From Beroe forskalii (taxonomy: Eukaryota; Ctenophora; Nuda; Beroida; Beroidae): a DNA stretch of 64,000 nucleotides. The notes under the pieces were generated by a model. The model was not told the DNA's origin. It did not search any database and was given only the letters and a program-made list of their open reading frames with translations. The first letter of the stretch is position 1, and each line of letters starts with the position of its first letter. Made by a program: the position numbers and the translations under genes. Of the stretch, positions 57,664 to 64,000 are shown in pieces. The stretch covers positions 1 to 64,000 of the forward strand of contig WFMF01000685.1 in the NCBI GenBank assembly GCA_011033025.1, read 5' to 3'.

Positions 57664-57786
57664 TAACATGCGATGATAGAGGATCCAGTTACCCGTTTTC
57701 ATTAAAAGAAAGGGGAAAGGAGACGGAAGCTCACCCGGAGCTACTTCAGATTTTCAACAGACTACGTACAAGTTCTGGTTATACAG
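57664..57786 (+). CDS. Possible internal exon, unrecognised
   Basis: Between TTATTTTCCAG and ACAG|GTATTA lies a 123-nt segment, phase 1 at both ends, with one open reading: TCDDRGSSYPFSLKERGKET and EAHPELLQIFNRLRTSSGYT. Its charged, helix-like composition looks coding, but no partner exons are identified and no family is recognised. Confidence 0.28.
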
Positions 57787-57834
57787 GTATTAAACAGCTG
57801 CGATAATTATCGCAAACAGTAGATATGCCGTTAT

Positions 57835-58068
57835 AATAATAATAATTTAAACTTTTATATTATAGTGGCACATCAACTTAAATAATTGCACAGCTGTGCC
57901 ACGAAAACAACATATTCAAAATTACAATGACAGTGCACTAAAGTGGAAATTAAATAGCATGCATAATAATTTAACAAATTTCAGTAGTAATAAGAGTTAA
58001 AAAGTTTAAAGCACTGTCAGATTATAACAAACATATTAACAGAAAATTAAAAATCTGAGAGAGATAAG
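57835..58068 (-). other. LINE B 3' untranslated region and ATT-repeat tail
   Basis: It follows the ORF2 stop on the minus strand and ends in a short (ATT)n run at about 57835-57847, the likely 3' end of the retrotransposon. Confidence 0.7.
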
Positions 58069-60921
58069 TTAGATTTCAAAAGCTTTATTAAATAAATGCG
58101 TTTTCAGGGCTGATTTAAAAGTTTCAATAGAAGAACAACTTTTCAATTCCAATGGGAGACTATTCCAAAGCTTAGGGCCCATTTTCTCAAAAGAGCGTTC
58201 ACCATAATGTGAAAAAACCCTTGGTTCATGAAGATAAACAGAATGGTTAAAATCAGCATATCGAATTAAAGACATCAAATAATTTGGTCCAAGACCATTC
58301 AAACATTTATAAACAAGCAATAATAATTTATACTGTATTCGAAATTTGATTGGAAGCCAGTGCAGCTCTTTGAGAGTCTCACCTAGATGATCATGCTTGT
58401 AAAGACCGACAACAGCTTTAGCAGCTGCATTCTGAATAAGCTGTAATTGATTTATAAGTTTTTCATTAATGCCAAAATAAAGTGAATTGCAATAATCAAT
58501 CCTACAAACAACAATACTATTGATGATCAGTTTCATCTGATCATTAGAGAAGATGAACCGTTTTTTAACTGCATTTCTGATTAAGCGGAAGCAATCTCTC
58601 TTCAGAGCATTGATGTGACTGTCAAATGAGAGTCTATTGTCTACAGTAATACCAAGATTTCGAGCATTTGATGAGAATCTGATGCAAACATTACCAGGGA
58701 GGATAATTCCCCCAATGTCAATTTGGTTGAGTATACCAGGAGGTCCAATGATCATTACTTGAGTTTTGCCAGGATTTAGTTGTAGGCAGAAGTCTACCAT
58801 CCAATCTTGAATAACTTTGAAACAATTCATGAGCTTGATATTAAGTGTTTCAGCCTGGTCACCTGGGTTGAAAGATTTGTACACTTGATGGTCATCAGCA
58901 TAACCATGAACCATAAAGCCTGTTTTTTCAATTGTTTTATATAGTGACCTTATGTAGATGTTGAACAATATGGGCCCAAGTACAGAGCCTTGAGGGACAC
59001 CAAACTGAAGAATAACTGAGTCACTTATAACACTTCCAAGCCGTGTACGCTGAGACCTGCCCATTAAAAAGCTCTTGAACCATTTTAAAGCAGTTCCTCT
59101 TATTCTTATTTCTTTACTCAGGATCTCAAGTAGCTTATGATGATCTACAGTGTCAAAAGCTGCTGAAAGGTCTAACATCATTAGCACTGTGGCTGACTTG
59201 TTATCACAAGCAATCAGTAAGTCGTTTGTTACTTTCAGCAGTATTGTCTCAGTAGAGTAGTTCTTCTTATAAGCTGATTGCTGTTGTATATTCAAGTTGT
59301 TCTTGTCAAGATGTTCATTGAGTCTTGCGAGGACAACACGCTCTATGAGTTTGCCAAGGAATGACAAGTTGGAGATAGGGCGGTAGTTCTTAAAATCCTG
59401 AGGATCAAGTTTTGAGTCCTTGATTGTTGGTATGATATCAGCAATTTTCAATCCATCTATTGAGCCAGTGGATAATGACTGATTGACCAATTTACATAGG
59501 ACAGGAATCAGCATTTCTATGTTATCCTTAACAATGGCTTCAGGTAAAAAGTCTGTTGGTGCACATTTGATGCCATTTGCACTGATGATATCTTTTATTT
59601 CTTCTTCTGTACAAGGACTGAAGTCATTAAGATAACAGTCTGAAAAGACAGGGTTATGTTCAATGGTTGTAGAAGTTTTGTCATTAGTAGGTAAAGCATT
59701 TCGGATCTTGATAATTTTTTCATTGAAGTATCCATTGAACTTTTCACTTAGTTGAGTGATATCATGACTATCAGGAGATGGGTTTTCCTGCTTTCTGTCC
59801 AATTCACGGTTGACCACATTATAGATTGCCTTTATATTACCTTTGTTCTTTTCTAACAAGGCATTGTAGTACTGCTTTTTCTTGAGATTTGCCATGATGG
59901 TTGTCTCAGAGCGGATATCCTCGAAGAGAGTTTTATGGTACAGGCTTTTGTTCTTGTTCTTCTCTGCTTTCCTTCTCAGTTTCCTTTGGTTTTTGTACTC
60001 AGAATCAAACCATGGTGAATGAGGAGCAAAGGTAATTGTTTTCTTTAACATGGGTGCATGATGATCAAGTGTGGTGTTAAGCTCATTGAAAAACATATCA
60101 CATGATTCATTGAATTGATTAGATAATTCAAAGTTTGACAGCATGTTAAGGATGTCACTTGATAACAGATCTTTGTTAATGCGTTTAAGATCACGCATTG
60201 ATATAATTTTTGGTTTTTTATGATCTACTTGAAAAGTCTTGGTGGAACAAGAAACAGGGTAATGGTCACTCAATGAAAATTCACTTTTAACTTGCAATGT
60301 GGAATGGTCTAGGATATTGCTGTTGTCAAATAGAAGATCTATCAAGCCACCATTGATATGAGTAGGTTGATTTATTACTTGATAAAAACCATATGAAGCA
60401 GCTACTTGTTCAAGTTCAGCAGAATAGTCATTGATTGACTCCATGTGGATATTAAAATCCCCACCAACCAGCATGTAGTCACTTTTCATACTAGCAACTC
60501 CTAGCAGATGGTCAAGATCTTCAAAGAACTTTTTTATAACTGGCCCTGTACGGTAAATTGTGATGAAAAGGATTTTCATGTCAACATAACAGTTCAGAGC
60601 AGCAGAAGTGTATTCAAATGTGCTGATACCATTGACTTTCAAATAAACAGGATTAAACTGGAGAGAAGACCTGAACAAAAGGGCAGCACCACCACCCTTT
60701 GTGTTTGATCTATGGTCATGTAAGATTGTATATCCATATGATTTTATGTCAGCAGTGATAGCATTTGATTGGTCAGTGAGCCAGGTTTCAGTGAGGAGTG
60801 CAACATCTATTGAGTCATCTTGAAGTAAGCACATAGTATCTGAACATTTGTTATTAATACTTCTGGAGTTCCAGACAAGAACTTTGAGATAAGATTGTGA
60901 TACCACTTTTGGTTTAGCTAG
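58069..60921 (-). CDS. LINE B ORF2: EEP endonuclease and reverse transcriptase (CR1/L2-like)
   Basis: About 950 codons, fully open. An apurinic-type endonuclease lies at the N-terminus: KVLVWNSRSINNK, TETW (Glu about 40), GGDFNIH (about 148-154) and SLSDHYPVS (about 212). The reverse transcriptase has YRPISNLSFLGKLIERVV (about 508), LDLSAAFDTVDHHKL (about 578), FGVPQGSVLGPILFNIY (about 635) and catalytic GYADDHQVY (about 668-676), then the CR1-type tail DYCNSLYFGI, WLPIKFRIQYKLLLLVYKCL and GPKLWNSLPLELKS. There is no ATG before the endonuclease: the first codon often used, at 60906, is GTG, and the first Met is about residue 25, inside the fold. The frame is continuous with 60921, where the -1 slip from ORF1 would enter, and that start is used here. 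All catalytic residues seen are intact, so this may be an active or recently active copy. Confidence 0.93.
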   Translation of the reverse strand, partial: LAKPKVVSQSYLKVLVWNSRSINNKCSDTMCLLQDDSIDVALLTETWLTDQSNAITADIKSYGYTILHDHRSNTKGGGAALLFRSSLQFNPVYLKVNGISTFEYTSAALNCYVDMKILFITIYRTGPVIKKFFEDLDHLLGVASMKSDYMLVGGDFNIHMESINDYSAELEQVAASYGFYQVINQPTHINGGLIDLLFDNSNILDHSTLQVKSEFSLSDHYPVSCSTKTFQVDHKKPKIISMRDLKRINKDLLSSDILNMLSNFELSNQFNESCDMFFNELNTTLDHHAPMLKKTITFAPHSPWFDSEYKNQRKLRRKAEKNKNKSLYHKTLFEDIRSETTIMANLKKKQYYNALLEKNKGNIKAIYNVVNRELDRKQENPSPDSHDITQLSEKFNGYFNEKIIKIRNALPTNDKTSTTIEHNPVFSDCYLNDFSPCTEEEIKDIISANGIKCAPTDFLPEAIVKDNIEMLIPVLCKLVNQSLSTGSIDGLKIADIIPTIKDSKLDPQDFKNYRPISNLSFLGKLIERVVLARLNEHLDKNNLNIQQQSAYKKNYSTETILLKVTNDLLIACDNKSATVLMMLDLSAAFDTVDHHKLLEILSKEIRIRGTALKWFKSFLMGRSQRTRLGSVISDSVILQFGVPQGSVLGPILFNIYIRSLYKTIEKTGFMVHGYADDHQVYKSFNPGDQAETLNIKLMNCFKVIQDWMVDFCLQLNPGKTQVMIIGPPGILNQIDIGGIILPGNVCIRFSSNARNLGITVDNRLSFDSHINALKRDCFRLIRNAVKKRFIFSNDQMKLIINSIVVCRIDYCNSLYFGINEKLINQLQLIQNAAAKAVVGLYKHDHLGETLKELHWLPIKFRIQYKLLLLVYKCLNGLGPNYLMSLIRYADFNHSVYLHEPRVFSHYGERSFEKMGPKLWNSLPLELKSCSSIETFKSALKTHLFNKAFEI

Positions 60922-62396
60922 TTTTTTGAGTAATAAGAGATAGAGGCTTTAAGCTTGTCTTGCTTCTCTCGATATGAAGGGCATTCATTAGAGAAAGCAG
61001 GGTGTTTTACATCATCTCCAGTTTTTCCAGCTTTAGTGCAGTTACAACAACTATATTTTGATTGAATATCAGACGAATCTTTGTGGGTACAATTCTGAGT
61101 TTCATGATCAGGTGAGGCACAAATTCCACAGCAAGTAGACTTTGAGCATTCCTTGGCATAGTGACCAAATCCTTGACATTTGTGACACCTTTTGATGTAC
61201 AGCTGGTCATAGACTGGACAGGATACCAGACCATAGAATGATTTATTGCTCTTGTTTTTGATAGCATACCTGATATCATCACTGATCTTAATGATTGCCT
61301 GTTTAACATTATCATTAGATTTGAGAGGCTTCACTGATAGAATTTCAAATACAGAGGTGCTATTTTTCAAACAATCACTTATGTAAGGATTTTGTCTGAG
61401 AAGAGTGTTATAGATTACATCACTACTTTCTTTATTGAGCTCCTTGGGGATGCCAACAACAGAAATAGTAGGACATTTATCTTTGGGTTCCTTGAGAAGG
61501 TCAGAAGTAACACCTGAGGATGTGAGCTTCTGTTTAAGACTATCTCTAGAACTTTGATTGGGAAAAACAATAACAGTATCACCTTTTTTATTCACAAATT
61601 TTTTCTGTACTTGAATGCCATTTTCAATAACAGTTTTTTCCAAATCACACCCTTGAAGATTAGCATCTTTAGCAACAACTAGTAGAGATTTGACCCTATT
61701 TTGATCCAACCATACATTTCCAGAATGACCAGAGCTAGTACTGGAGTTTGAGGAGTTAGTACTAGAGTTCATAGAGTGATCTGTGGTTCTAGGTAAACTA
61801 GTTGGTGATTGAGGGGTGTCAACAGAGGTGGGAAATTGACATGCAGGGGGTAAAGTGACCTGATTGTTAGCTGCAGGAACAGGTGGCTTATCAACAACAG
61901 ATTTCAATAGCCTTTTAATCTCAGTAACATCATCAGCAAGGTTTGTGACTCGGTTATCTAAGATATTGACTTTATCATTGGTATCACAAGCAACAGTGTT
62001 TTCATGTTTTGTCAAGCAATGGTCACATACAAAAACAAAGTTACCAAAACGCTTGTTCTTACTCTTGAGTGTAGCTGTTTGGTTAAACCCATTGAAGAAC
62101 GACTTTGTACAAGCATTATCTGAGAAGTAATCTTTCTTACTATCTTTCACAACAAAGCATAGAGCGTGATAATCAATTTTGCAAAGTAAACAACATACCG
62201 AATCATCCTTGGCATTCTGTGCACTACAATTGCCACAAACACCATCTTCATTTATCTTTCGAATGTCATGAGTAGGAGCATGTGCAGTGTTGGAAATTCC
62301 ATCACCACTACCACCACCTGGCTCAGTGTCAGAGTCCTGAAAGGAGGCTATATACTGGGTGAACTGCAGTTCATATGAAGTCGCCGCGCACTTCAT
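60918..62396 (-). CDS. LINE B ORF1: PHD-type finger, coiled coil and CCHC knuckles
   Basis: 492 codons from ATG 62394-62396 to TAG 60918-60920. Residues about 54-127 form a PHD-like C4HC3 pattern (CGNC, CLLC, H77, C80, CDHC) with a long insertion, as known from ORF1 of CR1-type LINEs. A short coiled-coil-like segment lies at about 140-170, a Ser/Thr/Asn-rich linker at 175-225, a possible RRM-like segment at 235-300, and zinc knuckles follow: CHKCQGFGHYAKEC (404-417), CGICASPDHETQNC (423-436) and a third Cys/His cluster (451-472). ORF1 products bind the element RNA. The first about 15 residues derive from the CATATG array, not from recognisable LINE sequence. The end, TCA AAA AAC TAG, is a -1 slippery site. 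Confidence 0.9.
   Translation of the reverse strand: MKCAATSYELQFTQYIASFQDSDTEPGGGSGDGISNTAHAPTHDIRKINEDGVCGNCSAQNAKDDSVCCLLCKIDYHALCFVVKDSKKDYFSDNACTKSFFNGFNQTATLKSKNKRFGNFVFVCDHCLTKHENTVACDTNDKVNILDNRVTNLADDVTEIKRLLKSVVDKPPVPAANNQVTLPPACQFPTSVDTPQSPTSLPRTTDHSMNSSTNSSNSSTSSGHSGNVWLDQNRVKSLLVVAKDANLQGCDLEKTVIENGIQVQKKFVNKKGDTVIVFPNQSSRDSLKQKLTSSGVTSDLLKEPKDKCPTISVVGIPKELNKESSDVIYNTLLRQNPYISDCLKNSTSVFEILSVKPLKSNDNVKQAIIKISDDIRYAIKNKSNKSFYGLVSCPVYDQLYIKRCHKCQGFGHYAKECSKSTCCGICASPDHETQNCTHKDSSDIQSKYSCCNCTKAGKTGDDVKHPAFSNECPSYREKQDKLKASISYYSKN
60921..60927 (-). promoter_or_regulatory. Candidate -1 ribosomal frameshift heptamer A AAA AAC
   Basis: On the minus strand the last sense codons of ORF1 are TCA AAA AAC before TAG. 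The heptamer is in the correct phase (X XXY YYZ), and slipping one base back enters the ORF2 frame (CTA GCT AAA CCA AAA GTG), which is open. A CTGGAACTCCAG hairpin lies about 45 nt downstream, farther than classic stimulators. Confidence 0.6.
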
Positions 62397-62790
62397 ATGA
62401 ATTCATATGAATTCATATGAGTTCATTTGAATGCGTTTACCAGTTCAATAAATTTTTATATGAATGAACTCCATATGAACTTCATATGAATTCATATGAA
62501 CTTCATATGAACTCCACCAAGTTCATATGAACTTCATATGAATTCATATGAATTCATTAAACACGGATGAACTAGTTCACCAAAACTTAGTGAACTGAGA
62601 TGCATATGAACTCATATGAACTCATATGCATTCCAGTTCGCCTTGAATTCATATGAACTAGGAAGTTCATCTCGCGGACTCCAGTTCAACGGAGTTCAAC
62701 GCAGTTCAACGCAGTTCAACGCAGTTCAACGGAGTTCAACGCAGTTCAACGGAGTTCAACGAATTCATCTCGAAGTTCATCTAGAAGGTC
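62390..62790. repeat. Palindromic CATATG/GAATTC array
   Basis: GAATTCATATGAACTTCATA-type modules repeat in both orientations. They are followed by GAACTAGTTCACC, then six copies of GTTCAACGCA/GGA at 62682-62760. The construction, short self-complementary modules with GAATTC and GTTC, resembles the MULE terminal repeats at 13667 and 47881, though the sequence differs. Confidence 0.85.
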
Positions 62791-62804
62791 AAAATGATAA
62801 CTTA

Positions 62805-63120
62805 ACAGATATTTCGGGGATGGATCAAAACATGGATCAGCGACGCCACGAGCGGCACCGCAGTGCCAGCGGTGACGCTAGGGCAGTGCCATGGTGAAGC
62901 CACGAGGACGCCACTACTGGGCAACGATGAAGCCACAAGGGCGCCACGGTGACATCATGGCAGTCATGGCAGTGCCACTGTGAAGCCATGGCGTCTTCAT
63001 GGCTTCGTCGTGGCGTCCTCGTGGCTTACACCATGGCACTGCCCTGGCGTCGATGTAGGCGCACTGGCGCTACCATGGGGCCCCTCTTGGCGTTGCTGCT
63101 CTGATCTATGCCCGATAAGT
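62805..63120. repeat. About 300-bp foldback
   Basis: AGGGCAGTGCCATGG and GCCACGAGGACGCCAC (62880-62914) pair with GTGGCGTCCTCGTGGC and CCATGGCACTGCCCT (63010-63045). Outer parts (GGATGGATCA...GACGCCA against GGCGTTG...TGATCTATGCCC) also pair imperfectly. No coding sequence. Confidence 0.8.
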
Positions 63121-63359
63121 CTCTCATTCCGGTTGACTGCTGAGTGACGTCACCTATTGAAAGGCTTTTTTCAATTTTAAAGAGGCTGTTAAACTCCACC
63201 AAATTAGCTGCATCTTGATCCATTTCACTAAAAGGGCTTCCAAAATCAAATAGTTAAATCAGACTCAAGTCTTGAGCTCTTCCATAAACGATTTTTCGTA
63301 CTTTTGTTAAGTGTGAAGTCACGTGACAACTAAAAAATTTCACTTACGTCATGAATTAA

Positions 63360-63960
63360 CTCTAGTCACTCTACGACCACTCAGTGACTCGACGACTCAA
63401 ATCGACTCGATGCCTCAACCGACCGGTTTTACGACCCCTGACTTGTCCGGGGCTGCCCGCTCGTCTCAACTAAAATGGGGTGTTAACGCTGACTGGGGGA
63501 GTGACGAATCGGGCTCCCTTTGACAATCGGCTCGGGGCCGACTGAGACTCGACTGACTCATCGACTTGAAAGCAGTCGTGAAAAATCGTCCGGGGGTCAT
63601 CGAAATCGAAATGTCGGCAGTCGTCGATCGATCCCACTGATCGACGTGACCACGACTCGGCCGGCGCTCGACTGACGTCGACCGGTCGCCGACGCTGACC
63701 GACGACTGCGGCCTGGCTCGACACTCACCCCACGCTCGACTGCGCTGATGACGATCGCTCGCGGCTCGCTCGACGAACCGAGCTCGATGGCTCTGGTCGT
63801 CAGTCGTATCGAGCGTCGAGTCGCGGTTTTAGCGCGAGGTAAGTCTTCGATCGGGTTTTGTTGGGGCGTCGACGGATCGGCCCCTCAAGTCGAGTGTCGA
63901 TCGCAGTCGTCGAGCCAGTCGTCGAGTCGTCGAGTCAAGTCATGAAGTCCAGTCATTGAG
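63360..63960. repeat. CpG-rich CGACT/TCGAG region
   Basis: A dense run of CGACTCGA, GTCGTCGA and related pentamers in both orientations, far more GC- and CpG-rich than its surroundings. It reads as a degenerate short-unit repeat. Open frames here are composition effects. 63121-63359 holds nothing supported. Confidence 0.65.
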
Positions 63961-64000
63961 TCAAAGTCATTGACTACCTCCGCTGTCAGATAACATTTCT

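Noticed and set aside
60904-60906. GTG as the start codon of LINE ORF2
   Set aside because: GTG initiation is not expected in animal nuclear genes; frame continuity with the slippery site gives a better explanation.
1-64000. tRNA, rRNA or snRNA genes
   Set aside because: I looked for tRNA box-like and hairpin patterns by eye and saw none that could be supported; a covariance-model search would be decisive.

Overview
The window reads as nuclear DNA of an invertebrate animal. Genes are split by GT-AG introns, there is a large single-exon receptor with LDL-receptor class A modules, and most of the sequence is eukaryotic transposable elements (CR1/L2-like LINEs, an LTR-retrotransposon pol relic, MULE, hAT, PIF-like and TA- or TTAA-duplicating DNA elements) plus satellite-like arrays. 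A marine non-bilaterian or other invertebrate is plausible, but nothing here fixes the lineage.

Region by region: (1) 1-3484 holds the 3' part of a tyrosine aminotransferase gene on the + strand. An exon-derived minisatellite has grown out of one of its splice donors, and one late exon junction is abnormal. (2) 3485-7440 is intergenic, with small MITEs and short tandem or segmental repeats. (3) 7440-11705 is the decayed 3' end of a minus-strand LTR-retrotransposon pol gene, split by a 3.3-kb TA-duplicating element that carries a 52-bp minisatellite and is itself interrupted by a 598-bp MITE. A second copy of the 3.3-kb element lies inverted at 20923-24588. (4) 11699-13395 is an 822-bp tandem dimer. 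13667-16079 is a decayed MULE with long, internally palindromic terminal repeats; a second copy at 47881-51682 is interrupted by two hAT-type insertions. (5) 24878-27121 is the only intact host-type gene: a single-exon rhodopsin-class GPCR with an LDLa ectodomain, minus strand. (6) 31569-42766 holds two approximately 3.4-kb TTAA-flanked elements in inverted orientation around a 4.3-kb spacer. (7) 42868-47880 holds E-box palindromes, a higher-order tandem repeat, candidate short exons, a MITE and several minisatellites. (8) 53005-56838 is a broken minus-strand LINE with another LINE 3' end nested inside it in the opposite direction. (9) 57835-62396 is a nearly complete minus-strand CR1/L2-like LINE with both ORFs open. 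(10) 62390-64000 is a CATATG/GAATTC-rich array, a foldback and a CpG-rich CGACT region.

The main interest is in the elements. LINE ORF1 ends in a textbook A AAA AAC slippery heptamer directly before its stop, with ORF2 open in the -1 frame and no ATG ahead of its endonuclease domain. Five insertions can be dated or bounded by empty sites inside the window. Several short elements contain hairpins whose loops are constant while the stems differ and still pair.
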